From Bradyrhizobium sp. LTSP885 (GTDB lineage Bacteria > Pseudomonadota > Alphaproteobacteria > Rhizobiales > Xanthobacteraceae): 64,000 nt of DNA. Location: positions 1 through 64,000 of the forward strand of contig NZ_JYMT01000043.1 of the NCBI RefSeq assembly GCF_000938305.1, in the 5' to 3' direction. The notes beneath the pieces were generated by a model. The model was not told the DNA's origin. It made no database searches and worked only from the letters and a program-made list of their open reading frames with translations. The translations under genes were made by a program, and so were the position numbers. Position 1 is the first letter of the stretch. Every line of letters begins with the position of its first letter. Positions 25,619 through 33,676 of this stretch are shown here, piece by piece.

Positions 25619-25822
25619 ATGTCCATTTTTACCCATGAATCGATGACAAATCATCATGCCTCAGGCGTTTTGAATCAGGTCGGCGAGACCCTGCATGTCT
25701 GGTGGGATCGCTACGAGCGCCGCCGCGAGCTGGCGCACTGGTCGGACCGCGACCTGCACGACATCGGCATGTCACGCAGCGACATCGTATTTGAGATCGA
25801 CAAGCCGTTCTGGCGGGCCTGA
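25619..25822 (+). CDS. DUF1127 domain protein
   Basis: A 67-residue basic protein ending in the DUF1127 pattern RRRELAHWSDRDLHDIGMSRSDIVFEIDKPFWRA. Short proteins of this family are common in rhizobia, and some bind RNA and affect phosphate or carbon metabolism. It is preceded by AGGAG (25608-25612). It is 71 bases upstream of the acetyltransferase gene and may be cotranscribed with it. Confidence 0.85.
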   Translation: MSIFTHESMTNHHASGVLNQVGETLHVWWDRYERRRELAHWSDRDLHDIGMSRSDIVFEIDKPFWRA

Positions 25823-25893
25823 GAGAGGACGCCTTCGCCGGCGCCGCCTCGATCGAGGGGCGCCGGCCAACTTTCCACCCCGAGGAGCGTGTC

Positions 25894-26514
25894 ATGACTG
25901 CGCTGCGTCTCGATGATCTCAAGCAATATTCCGATGTGCTGCGCGCGAAGAACGGCAGCGAGATCAAGGTGCGTTTCGTCGAGCCGCGCGACCGCGAGGA
26001 GCTGCAGAATTACATCCGCTCGCTCTCGACGGGGTCCCGCTACAACCGTTTCCTGGGGGCCATGAGGGAGCTGCCGAAGCTGGAGCTCGAACGTTTCATC
26101 GACATCGGCGAGGCCGACCGGTTCACGGTGGTCGCGACGATGGTGGTCGACGGTTTCGAGACCATCGTCGGCGAAGCGCGCTACGCCTTCCATGCCGATA
26201 CGTCGAGCGTCGAATTTGGCCTGTCGATCGACGACCGGTGGCAGGGGCACGGCATCGGCAAGGCGCTGCTGAACAATCTCGAATGCCGCGCGGCGTCCTT
26301 TGGAGCCGAGCGCATCTTCGGCGACACGCTTCGTTCCAACGCATCGATGATCGGTCTTGCCCGCAAGACCGGTTACGCCTTCATCGCCAGCCCCGGCGAT
26401 TGGAAGCTGGTGCGCTTCGAGAAAGAGATCCACGTCGAACCGCAAGACATTCCCTGTGCCAGCTGGCGGCTCGCCGCCTCCCGCATGGCCGCGATGTCCT
26501 CGCTTGCGGTTTGA
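25894..26514 (+). CDS. GNAT-family N-acetyltransferase
   Basis: A 206-residue acetyltransferase. The acetyl-CoA binding motif is RWQGHGIGKALLNNLECRAA near residues 115-134, preceded by VEFGLSIDD and followed by NASMIGLARKTGYAF, all standard GNAT elements. The N-terminal VRFVEPRDREELQNYIRSLS resembles the acetyltransferase domain fused to acyl-CoA synthetases (Pat-like) but here it stands alone. The acceptor is unknown. Confidence 0.88.
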   Translation: MTALRLDDLKQYSDVLRAKNGSEIKVRFVEPRDREELQNYIRSLSTGSRYNRFLGAMRELPKLELERFIDIGEADRFTVVATMVVDGFETIVGEARYAFHADTSSVEFGLSIDDRWQGHGIGKALLNNLECRAASFGAERIFGDTLRSNASMIGLARKTGYAFIASPGDWKLVRFEKEIHVEPQDIPCASWRLAASRMAAMSSLAV

Positions 26515-26565
26515 CGAGACTAGGCCCGGTTCTGGCCCCTCCAGGACCGGGCCACTTTTCTTTTC

Positions 26566-27396
26566 TCACTCCGTAAAATCCGTCGACGTCGCGACCTCCC
26601 GCCATTCCGCAAGCTCCTTCGCAACGAACGCGTTCTTCGCCTCGATCCGCTCGACCGTGTCGCTGCCGAGCTGCAGCCGCAGCGGCGGGTTTGCGGCATT
26701 CGCCAGCTGAATGAACGCGCCGGCGAGCTTGCGCGGATCGCCGCGCTGGCCGTGGTCGAAGTCGACGGCAGCCGCGCGGGTCTTGCCGACGCTGGCATGA
26801 TAATCCTCGATCTGCTGCGCGGTGCGCGACAGCGAACTCTCATCGAGGAAGTCGGTGCGGAAGAAGCCTGGTTCGACCACCGTCACCTTGATGCCGAGCG
26901 GCGCCACTTCGCCGGCCAGTGCCTCGCTGATGCCTTCGACGGCGAATTTGGTCGCGCCGTAGACGCCCCAGCCGGGATAGCCGGTGTAGCCGCCGACGGA
27001 CGAGATGTTGATGATGTGGCCCGAGCGCTGCCGGCGCATGTGCGGGAGCACCGCGCGCGTGACGCCGAGCAGGCCGAACACATTGGTTTCGAACAGCCGC
27101 TGGGTCTCGGCCGCGCTGGCTTCCTCGATCGCGCCGAGCAGGCCGTAGCCGGCATTGTTGACCAGGATGTCGATGCGGCCGAACGTCTTGACCGCTTGGC
27201 CGGCCGCGGCATGGGCCTCGGTCTCACTGGTGACGTCGAGCCGCGTGGCCAACAACCGCTCATGATGGCCGAGGCGGGCGGTGACGGTCTTGGGGTCTCG
27301 GGCTGTGGCAACCACCGCATCGCCCGCCTTGAGTGCCGCTTCGGCGATCAGGGCGCCAAAGCCCCGGGAAGCTCCTGTGATGAACCAGACGCGCAT
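26566..27396 (-). CDS. short-chain dehydrogenase/reductase
   Basis: Classical SDR of 276 residues from the ATG at 27396 (MRVWFITGASRGFG); an upstream in-frame start at 27447 adds 17 residues without a family match. It shows cofactor motif TGASRGFG, NNAGYG, and active site S...YGATK. The lack of a basic residue in the glycine motif gives no clear NAD/NADP choice. It is divergent from a LysR gene 121 bases away, its probable regulator. Substrate unknown. Confidence 0.9.
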   Translation of the reverse strand: MRVWFITGASRGFGALIAEAALKAGDAVVATARDPKTVTARLGHHERLLATRLDVTSETEAHAAAGQAVKTFGRIDILVNNAGYGLLGAIEEASAAETQRLFETNVFGLLGVTRAVLPHMRRQRSGHIINISSVGGYTGYPGWGVYGATKFAVEGISEALAGEVAPLGIKVTVVEPGFFRTDFLDESSLSRTAQQIEDYHASVGKTRAAAVDFDHGQRGDPRKLAGAFIQLANAANPPLRLQLGSDTVERIEAKNAFVAKELAEWREVATSTDFTE

Positions 27397-27501
27397 GGTG
27401 TTGCCCTTTCCTGAGTGGCCCGGCGGCGTTGCCGAACCTGATGGCAAAGGGATAGCGCCTCGCTATAGATGAGGTAATCCGCTATATTTTCGTCAAGCTA
27501 C

Positions 27502-27514
27502 TGAGAAATTCTCA
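27502..27514. promoter_or_regulatory. palindrome before the LysR gene, candidate operator
   Basis: TGAGAAATTCTCA is a perfect 13-bp palindrome ending three bases before the LysR ATG at 27518, in the region shared with the divergent SDR gene. A regulator bound here would block initiation of the LysR message, consistent with autoregulation, which is inference. Confidence 0.35.
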
Positions 27515-27517
27515 TCA

Positions 27518-28408
27518 ATGCGGATCGACCCGTCCGACCTTGCAACCTTTCTCGCCATCGCGCGCCACCGGAGCTTTCGCGTGGCGGCGACCGAGCTTGG
27601 CGTCTCCGCATCGGCCCTGTCGCATGCCTTGCGCAACATCGAGGAGCGGCTCGATCTCCGCCTGATCAACCGCACCACCCGCAGCGTCGCGCTGACCGAG
27701 GCCGGTGAGCGGTTGTTCGCGCGGATCAGCCCGGCCTTTCTCGACATCGACGATGCGCTGGAGGACCTCAACAACTTTCGCGGCAAGCCGGCAGGCACGC
27801 TGCGCTTCACCGCGGCGCGCCAGTCCGCGCAGCTCGTGCTGTTGCCTGTCGTTACCCGGTTCCTGAAAGCCTTCCCCGACGTCAATGTCGAGATCATGAT
27901 CAACGACGCGCTGATCGACATGGTCGGTGCCGGCTTCGATGCCGGCGTGCGCTTCGGCGAGACCATCGCCGCCGACATGATCGCGGTTCCGATCGGTCCC
28001 CGGCATCGTTTTGCCGTCGTGGGCTCATCAGCCTATTTCAAGACGCACAAGCCTCCGGCCACGCCGCATGAGCTGAAGGGCCTGCCCTGCATCCGCTACC
28101 GCTTCAGCAGTGGAGTGATCTATCGCTGGGAATTCGAGCGTGGCGGCATCGAGGTCGATATCGACGTCGCGGGACCGCTGACGTTGAATGACCAGGACCT
28201 CATGGTTGACGCAGCGCTCGACGGGGCAGGGCTGGCCTACGTGTTTGAGGGACAGGTTGAAGCGCTGATCGCCAAGCGCAAGCTGGTGCGCGTGCTTGCC
28301 GATTGGTGCCCGGCATATCCCGGCTTCTTTCTCTATTACCCGAGCCGGCGGCAATTGCCGGCCGCGCTGCGGGCATTCGTGGATTTTGCGCGCGCTTCAC
28401 CCTTGTAG
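27518..28408 (+). CDS. LysR-family transcriptional regulator
   Basis: A 296-residue LysR protein with N-terminal helix-turn-helix LATFLAIARHRSFRVAATELGVSASALSHALRNIEERLDLRLINRTTRSV and the effector domain after about residue 90. It resembles the group that regulates a divergent oxidoreductase, here the SDR at 26566. Its stop codon lies inside the type D repeat at 28405. Confidence 0.9.
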   Translation: MRIDPSDLATFLAIARHRSFRVAATELGVSASALSHALRNIEERLDLRLINRTTRSVALTEAGERLFARISPAFLDIDDALEDLNNFRGKPAGTLRFTAARQSAQLVLLPVVTRFLKAFPDVNVEIMINDALIDMVGAGFDAGVRFGETIAADMIAVPIGPRHRFAVVGSSAYFKTHKPPATPHELKGLPCIRYRFSSGVIYRWEFERGGIEVDIDVAGPLTLNDQDLMVDAALDGAGLAYVFEGQVEALIAKRKLVRVLADWCPAYPGFFLYYPSRRQLPAALRAFVDFARASPL

Positions 28409-28492
28409 CCCGGATGGAGCGAAGCGTAATCCGGGGCCTTTTGTCCGCGGATGGTGCGTTCCCGGATTTCGCTGCGCTTCATCCGGGCTACG
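28405..28492. repeat. palindromic intergenic element, type D (copy 2)
   Basis: Starts GTAGCCCGGATGGAGCGAAG and closes with CTTCATCCGGGCTACG. It spans the gap between the convergent LysR and enoyl-CoA hydratase genes and overlaps the LysR stop codon, so the last codon of that gene comes from the repeat. Confidence 0.85.
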
Positions 28493-28495
28493 GGT

Positions 28496-29326
28496 TCATC
28501 CGCCTCGAAACACCGGTTTCCGCTTCTCAATAAAAGCCTGCACGGCCTCCTTGTGATCGGCGGTCGTCGTGAGCCGGATCAGCCGCTCGGCCTCGTGGTC
28601 ACGCGCGGTGCCGAAGTCGAACAGCAGTGCCTCGTCCAGATTGTCCTTCATGTAGCGCAGCGCCAAGGTCGGGCCTTCGGCCATCGATTTGGCAAGTGCA
28701 AAAGCTTGCTCCTGAAGCGTCTCGTCCGGCACCACGCGGTTGACGAGGCCAATCTGCTCGCATCTGGCGGCGTCGACCTTCTCGGCGGTGAACATCAGCT
28801 CGCGGGCGCGCGCGGTGCCGACCAGGCGCGTCAGCAGCCAGGCGATACCGTAATCGCCGCTCAACGCCACGCGCAGATAACCGGTCGAGACGAAGGCCGA
28901 TTGCGCGGCGATGCGGATGTCGCAGGCCATCGCGAGCGCGAGCCCGGCACCGACCGCGGGGCCGGGCAGCGCGGCAATGGTCGGCTTGCGTACCGAGGTC
29001 AGCGCGCCGGTGAGCAGGCGCTGGCGCTCCTGCAAATCGGCGACCTTCTCCTCGTAGGACATGTCGAGCTTCTTCTGGTCGCGATTGGCGCCCATGCCCT
29101 TGACGTTGCCGCCGGCGCAGAACGCTGTGCCGGCACCGGTGATCAGGAGCACGCCGACCTCGGGATTCTCGCCACAGGTCCGGATCATCGTGCGCAGCGC
29201 CGGCGTTAGCGTATCCGACATCGCGTTGCGCACTTCGGGGCGGTTCAGCGTGATGATGGCGACGCGGTCGCGGATCACGCAGAGCAGTTCGTCGGTGCCG
29301 GTGTCGATCTTGATGTCGGTGGTCAT
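28496..29326 (-). CDS. enoyl-CoA hydratase/isomerase family protein
   Basis: Crotonase-fold protein of 276 residues with AIITLNRPEVRNAMS, the oxyanion-hole block GAGTAFCAGGNVKGMG near residues 64-79, and LPGPAVGAGLALAMACDIRIAAQSAFVSTGYLRVALSGDYG. The first catalytic glutamate of classical hydratases is replaced by glycine in this last block, so an isomerase or other crotonase reaction is possible. AAGGGGAGCACC precedes the ATG. A type B repeat and the SDR gene lie upstream. Confidence 0.88.
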   Translation of the reverse strand: MTTDIKIDTGTDELLCVIRDRVAIITLNRPEVRNAMSDTLTPALRTMIRTCGENPEVGVLLITGAGTAFCAGGNVKGMGANRDQKKLDMSYEEKVADLQERQRLLTGALTSVRKPTIAALPGPAVGAGLALAMACDIRIAAQSAFVSTGYLRVALSGDYGIAWLLTRLVGTARARELMFTAEKVDAARCEQIGLVNRVVPDETLQEQAFALAKSMAEGPTLALRYMKDNLDEALLFDFGTARDHEAERLIRLTTTADHKEAVQAFIEKRKPVFRGG

Positions 29327-29352
29327 GGTGCTCCCCTTGATTGTTTTGCTCC

Positions 29353-29433
29353 GTCATTCCGGGATGGTGCGTCAGCACCAGACCCGGAATCTCGAGATTC
29401 CGGGTTCGACGCTTCGCATCGCCCCGGAATGAC
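29353..29433. repeat. palindromic intergenic element, type B (copy 2)
   Basis: GTCATTCCGGGATGGTGCG pairs with the closing GCCCCGGAATGAC, with ATCTCGAGAT as an internal palindrome. It lies between two minus-strand genes, the SDR (29444) and the enoyl-CoA hydratase (28496). Confidence 0.85.
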
Positions 29434-29443
29434 ACGTATCATC

Positions 29444-30145
29444 TCAAAACTTCTCCACCCACGGCCGCAACTCGAGCTCCCAGCTCCAGGCGCTGCGCGG
29501 CTGCTGCAGCACATTCCAGTAGCTCAGCGCGATCGCGTCGGGATCGAGCATCGAATCCGGCCGGTCGGCAGGCTCGGTGCGGGCCTTGCTGCGGATGCCG
29601 CCGTCGATCACGAAATGTGCGACATGGATGCCCTGCGGCGACAATTCGCGCGCCATGCTCTGCGCCAGGCCGCGCAGCGCGAATTTGCCCATCGCGAACG
29701 GCGCCGATTGCGCATAGCCCTTCACACTGGCGGAGGCGCCGGTGAACAGGATCGCGCCCTTCTTGTTGGGCAGCATGCGCTTCGCCGCTTCCTGCGCGAC
29801 CAGGAAACCGCCGAAGGCCGAGACCGCGATCGCCTGTTCGACCTCGGAGGGCACCAGCTCGACGAACGGCCCGCGCGAGCGGCCGCTCGCGTTGTAGACC
29901 ACGACATCGGGCGTCCCGATCTCGCGTTCGACGAGGCCGAACAGCCGTTCCACATCCTCGGCCTTGGTGGCATCGCAGGCATAGGCGCGTGCGCCGGTTT
30001 CGGTGCACAGCGCGCCGAGTTTCTCGATGCTGCGGGCGCCCAGCGCCACGCGAATTCCCTCCCGCGAAAATAGCCGCGTCAGCGAGGCGCTGATGCCCTC
30101 GCCGGCGCCGACGATCAGGGCGATCTTGTATTTCGGGATGTCCAT
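29444..30145 (-). CDS. atypical short-chain dehydrogenase lacking the catalytic tyrosine
   Basis: A 233-residue Rossmann protein starting MDIPKYKIALIVGAGEGISASL. The region where classical SDRs have YxxxK reads APFAMGKFALRG, so phenylalanine replaces the tyrosine while the lysine stays. The C-terminal GIHVAHFVIDGGI belongs to a known atypical SDR branch. AAAGGAAAG precedes the start. It is divergent from the acyl-CoA dehydrogenase gene, with only 35 bases between start codons if the TTG start of that gene is used. Whether it is a redox enzyme is open. Confidence 0.85.
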   Translation of the reverse strand: MDIPKYKIALIVGAGEGISASLTRLFSREGIRVALGARSIEKLGALCTETGARAYACDATKAEDVERLFGLVEREIGTPDVVVYNASGRSRGPFVELVPSEVEQAIAVSAFGGFLVAQEAAKRMLPNKKGAILFTGASASVKGYAQSAPFAMGKFALRGLAQSMARELSPQGIHVAHFVIDGGIRSKARTEPADRPDSMLDPDAIALSYWNVLQQPRSAWSWELELRPWVEKF

Positions 30146-30180
30146 CGGGCTTTCCTTTGCAGTGCCGGAGGAGGATAGTC

Positions 30181-31998
30181 TTGTCTAAACAGATGAGGAA
30201 CGAAGCTGGGAATTCAATGCAGCCGCTCAAGCAAGATTTTGCACCGTCAACCGCCACCCAGCCGGGCCTGCTGGCTCCCGACACCACGGGGATGAACTTC
30301 TACCGGGCCGATCCGGCGCTGACCGATCTCCTGAAGCTGCATCTGCCCGATGCGCTGTTCCGCCATATCGAACCGCATCTCGACCGGCTCGGCGGATTGG
30401 CCGGCGGTGCCCTCGACGACTACGCGCGGCTCGCCGACCGGCACGCCCCGGTGCTGCACCAGCGCGACAAATTCGGCCGCGACATGCAGCATATCGAATA
30501 TCACCCAGCCTATCGCGAGATCGAGAAGGTCGCGTTCGGGGAGTTCGGCATTCACGCGCTGTCGATCCGCAAGGGCATCATGGGCTGGCCGGACAAATAT
30601 CCTGTGGTGGCAAAACACGCCTTCACCTTCCTGTTCAACCAGACCGAATTCGGCATGGGCTGCCCGATCAATGTCACCGATGGCTGTGCCAAGCTCTTGG
30701 CGAATTTCGGCAGCGAAGCCTTGAAGGCGAAATATCTCGACGGTCTGACCCAGACCGACATGAGCAAGCTGACCCAGGGCGGCCAGTTCATGACGGAGAA
30801 GGAAGGTGGCTCCGACGTCGGCACCTTGACGACGACGGCCGTGCAGGAGGGCGACCACTGGCGACTCCACGGCGAAAAATGGTTCTGCTCGAATGCCGAC
30901 GCCAAGGTGGTGATGCTGCTGGCGCGGCCGGAAGGCGCAGGACCAGGCACCCGCGGCGTCGGCCTGTTCCTGATGCCGCGGTTCCTCGATGACGGCACGC
31001 AGAATCACTACCGGATCGTGCGCCTGAAGGACAAGCTCGGCACCCGCTCGATGGCCTCGGGCGAGATCAAGCTGGACGGCGCGATCGCCTATGCGGTCGG
31101 CAAGCTCGACCGCGGCTTCGTGCAGATGGCCGAAATGGTGAACTCCTCGCGGCTCAGTAACGGCGTCAAGTCGACCGCGCTGATGCGCCGCGCCTGGCAC
31201 GACGCCATCACGGTGGCGAAGGGTCGCGTGGTTTTCGGCCAACGCATCATCGATCTGCCGTTGGCGCGGCGGCAGCTGATGAAGATCATGCTGCCGACCG
31301 AGCAGGCGCTGTCGATGAGTTTTTTGACCGCCGACGCGCTCGATCGCGCCGAGGCCGGCAGCCAGGATGCCGCGGCGCTGCTGCGGATACTGACGCCGAC
31401 CCTGAAATTCCGTGCCACCCGCGATGCCCGAAAGGTCTGCGGCGATGCGATGGAGATGCGGGGCGGCATCGGCTACATCGAGGAATTCGTCACGCCGCGG
31501 CTGCTGCGCGACGCCCATCTCGGCTCGATCTGGGAAGGCACCGGCAACATCGTCGCGATCGATGCGCTGAAACGTGCGGTCGGCCGCCATGGCGCGGACA
31601 ACGCGCTCGCGGCTGATCTGCATGCGCGGCTCGATGACAGCGCCAATGTGCCGCAGGTCTGGCGCAACCGCCTGCGTGATCTCAGCGACCGCGCGATCGC
31701 GTTTGCGCGCGAGGTCGCAAGCCGCACCGACAATGAGGGCGATGCGCGCCGCGCCACCAGCCTGCTCTATCATGTCGCAAGCGCGGTGGCGCTGGCGTGG
31801 GAGGGCGGACGCATCCACGAGATGCGCGGCGATGCGCGCCGGCTGCTGTTGTCGCGGATGGTGATCGACCATCGCGTCACGCCCGGCGATCCGTTCCGGC
31901 TGGCGGAAAATACCGTTCAGCGCGCGATGACGGAGCATCTGCTCGGCGATCGCGCCGTCGGCACGGCTGAGGTTGGCGAATTGCTATCAGCAGCGTAG
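30181..31998 (+). CDS. AidB-like acyl-CoA dehydrogenase
   Basis: Acyl-CoA dehydrogenase of 605 residues from TTG 30181, chosen because GGAGGAGGA (30167-30175) lies at ideal distance; ATG codons at 30193 and 30217 are weaker alternatives. FAD and substrate motifs include GQFMTEKEGGSDVGTL, and the catalytic-glutamate region is SIWEGTGNIVAIDALKRA. This arrangement and the length of about 600 residues resemble the AidB/long FadE branch. It is followed by a zinc alcohol dehydrogenase gene. Confidence 0.9.
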   Translation: MSKQMRNEAGNSMQPLKQDFAPSTATQPGLLAPDTTGMNFYRADPALTDLLKLHLPDALFRHIEPHLDRLGGLAGGALDDYARLADRHAPVLHQRDKFGRDMQHIEYHPAYREIEKVAFGEFGIHALSIRKGIMGWPDKYPVVAKHAFTFLFNQTEFGMGCPINVTDGCAKLLANFGSEALKAKYLDGLTQTDMSKLTQGGQFMTEKEGGSDVGTLTTTAVQEGDHWRLHGEKWFCSNADAKVVMLLARPEGAGPGTRGVGLFLMPRFLDDGTQNHYRIVRLKDKLGTRSMASGEIKLDGAIAYAVGKLDRGFVQMAEMVNSSRLSNGVKSTALMRRAWHDAITVAKGRVVFGQRIIDLPLARRQLMKIMLPTEQALSMSFLTADALDRAEAGSQDAAALLRILTPTLKFRATRDARKVCGDAMEMRGGIGYIEEFVTPRLLRDAHLGSIWEGTGNIVAIDALKRAVGRHGADNALAADLHARLDDSANVPQVWRNRLRDLSDRAIAFAREVASRTDNEGDARRATSLLYHVASAVALAWEGGRIHEMRGDARRLLLSRMVIDHRVTPGDPFRLAENTVQRAMTEHLLGDRAVGTAEVGELLSAA

Positions 31999-32050
31999 GC
32001 TGCTGACCGAGCACGTACTCAAAAATCAAAAAACACCAAGGGAGATCCCG

Positions 32051-33139
32051 ATGAAGGCCGCCGTCCTGCATGAAGTCAACAAGCCGCTGGTGATCGAAGA
32101 TGTCAGCGTGCCCAATCCGGGGCCGCGCGAGGTCCTGATCCGCACTGCGGTCGCGGGTCTCTGCCATTCCGACCTGCACTTTATGGAGGGGCTCTATCCG
32201 CACCCGCTGCCGGCCGTGCTCGGCCATGAATCGGCCGGCGTGGTCGAGAAGGTCGGCTCTGACGTCAACTATGTGAAGCCCGGCGACCACGTCGTCACGT
32301 GTCTCTCGGTATTCTGCGGCACCTGCGACAATTGCACCACCGGGCGCACCGTGCTGTGCACCGACACCACGGTGAAGATGCTGCCCGGCGCGTCCAACCG
32401 GCTGTCCTGGAGCCGGTCGGAGAAGCTCCACCAGTTCCTCAACCTCTCGTCGTTCGCCGAGCAGATGCTGGTGCACGAGAACGCCATCGTGAAGATCAAG
32501 AAGGAGATGCCGCTCGATCTCGCCGCGCTGATCGGCTGCGGCGTCATCACCGGCTATGGCGCCGTGGTGAACACGGCGAAAGTGACCGCCGGCGAAACCG
32601 TGGCTGTGATCGGCTGCGGCGGTGTCGGCATGGCCGCGATCAACGGCGCGCAGATCGCCGGCGCCGGCCGCATCATCGCGATCGACACCAATCCAGCCAA
32701 GCTGCAGCTCGCCACGAAACTCGGCGCCACCGACATCGTCGATCCCGCGCGCGGTGACGTCGTCCAGCAGGTGCGCGAGTTGACCGGCGGCGGCGTGCAG
32801 CATTCCTTCGAGGTGCTCGGCCGCAAGGAAACCGCCGAACAGGCGTTCGGCATGCTCGCGCCCGGCGGCACCGCGACCATCGTCGGCATGATCCCGTTCG
32901 GCCAGAAGATCGAGCTGCACGGTTTCGACTTCCTGCGCGAGAAGCGCATTCAGGGCTCGTCGATGGGCTCCAACCATTTCCGCGTCGACATGCCCCGCCT
33001 CATCGACTTCTACATGCGCGGCAAGCTGCACCTCGAGGACTGGATCTCGGCCAAGCTGAAGCTAAGCGAGATCAACGAGGGTTTTGCCAACATGAAGGCC
33101 GGCAAGACGCTGCGCAGCGTGATCATGTTCGATAGTTAG
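32051..33139 (+). CDS. zinc-dependent alcohol dehydrogenase
   Basis: Medium-chain dehydrogenase of 362 residues from ATG 32051 with AAGGGAGATCCC before it. Catalytic zinc ligands lie in GLCHSD and GHESAG, the structural zinc site is the four-cysteine loop CGTCDNCTTGRTVLC, and the cofactor fold is VIGCGGVGMAAINGA. It is close to class III or nicotinoprotein-type dehydrogenases. It is 52 bases after the acyl-CoA dehydrogenase and is probably cotranscribed. Confidence 0.92.
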   Translation: MKAAVLHEVNKPLVIEDVSVPNPGPREVLIRTAVAGLCHSDLHFMEGLYPHPLPAVLGHESAGVVEKVGSDVNYVKPGDHVVTCLSVFCGTCDNCTTGRTVLCTDTTVKMLPGASNRLSWSRSEKLHQFLNLSSFAEQMLVHENAIVKIKKEMPLDLAALIGCGVITGYGAVVNTAKVTAGETVAVIGCGGVGMAAINGAQIAGAGRIIAIDTNPAKLQLATKLGATDIVDPARGDVVQQVRELTGGGVQHSFEVLGRKETAEQAFGMLAPGGTATIVGMIPFGQKIELHGFDFLREKRIQGSSMGSNHFRVDMPRLIDFYMRGKLHLEDWISAKLKLSEINEGFANMKAGKTLRSVIMFDS

Positions 33140-33162
33140 CCTTCGCCAGGACGACAGTGGAG
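33140..33162. repeat. short degenerate intergenic repeat remnant
   Basis: CTTCGCCAGGACGACAGTGG follows the alcohol dehydrogenase stop and resembles the sequence at 1299-1336. It lies between convergent genes. Confidence 0.3.
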
Positions 33163-33164
33163 GC

Positions 33165-33518
33165 CTACCGCGCGACGTGCGCGGATACCGCAAACCATTT
33201 GCCGTTCTGCCTGGCCCAGCAATCAGTGTAGCGGCCGTGGGCCTGCTCACCGTCTGCGCCGATGTAACTGGTCTGCGCGTGGATGATCGCGAAATCGCCG
33301 AGGATGCGGATTTTAACGTCTTCGGCTTTTAGTCCCTTGATCTTCACCGGGATCGCGGTCTGCTTCAGGAAGCCGGCGCGGTCGACCAGGCTCTTGTCGG
33401 GATTGCTGCAGTAGAAATCCTGCGCCAGGATCTCGTCGAAGCGCTTGACGTCGCAGTTCTGCACGGAGTCGACATAGTCCTTGTTGAGTTTTGTGAGTTC
33501 TTCGAGGTCTTTGCTCAT
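33165..33518 (-). CDS. NTF2-like/SnoaL-type protein
   Basis: A 117-residue protein of the NTF2 fold: an N-terminal helix LTKLNKDYVDSVQNCDVKRFDEILAQDF followed by strands ending HGRYTDCWARQNGKWFAVSAHVAR. Related proteins are small cyclases, isomerases or ligand-binding proteins. It has no signal peptide. It lies downstream of the amidase on the same strand with a type F repeat between them. Confidence 0.82.
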   Translation of the reverse strand: MSKDLEELTKLNKDYVDSVQNCDVKRFDEILAQDFYCSNPDKSLVDRAGFLKQTAIPVKIKGLKAEDVKIRILGDFAIIHAQTSYIGADGEQAHGRYTDCWARQNGKWFAVSAHVAR

Positions 33519-33541
33519 TGTTGTTTCCTCCCGATCTCTCC

Positions 33542-33664
33542 CTCGTCATTGCGAGGAGCGAAGCGACGATGCAATCCATTGCATCCGTGCATGCGGATAT
33601 ATGGATTGCTTCGCGGAGTTTATCATCGGGCGCGCATTCGCGCGACCCGTTGGCTCGCAATGAC
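33542..33664. repeat. palindromic intergenic element, type F
   Basis: CGTCATTGCGAGGAGCGAAG opens the element and GGCTCGCAATGACG closes it; GCAATCCAT and ATGGATTGC form an inner pair. It lies between the amidase gene and the NTF2-like gene on the minus strand. Only one copy is present in the window. Confidence 0.85.
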
Positions 33665-33676
33665 GGCGCGGCTCAC

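Noticed and set aside
30247..31938. 563-residue minus-strand frame opposite the AidB-like gene
   Set aside because: Antisense to a conserved acyl-CoA dehydrogenase; no domain.
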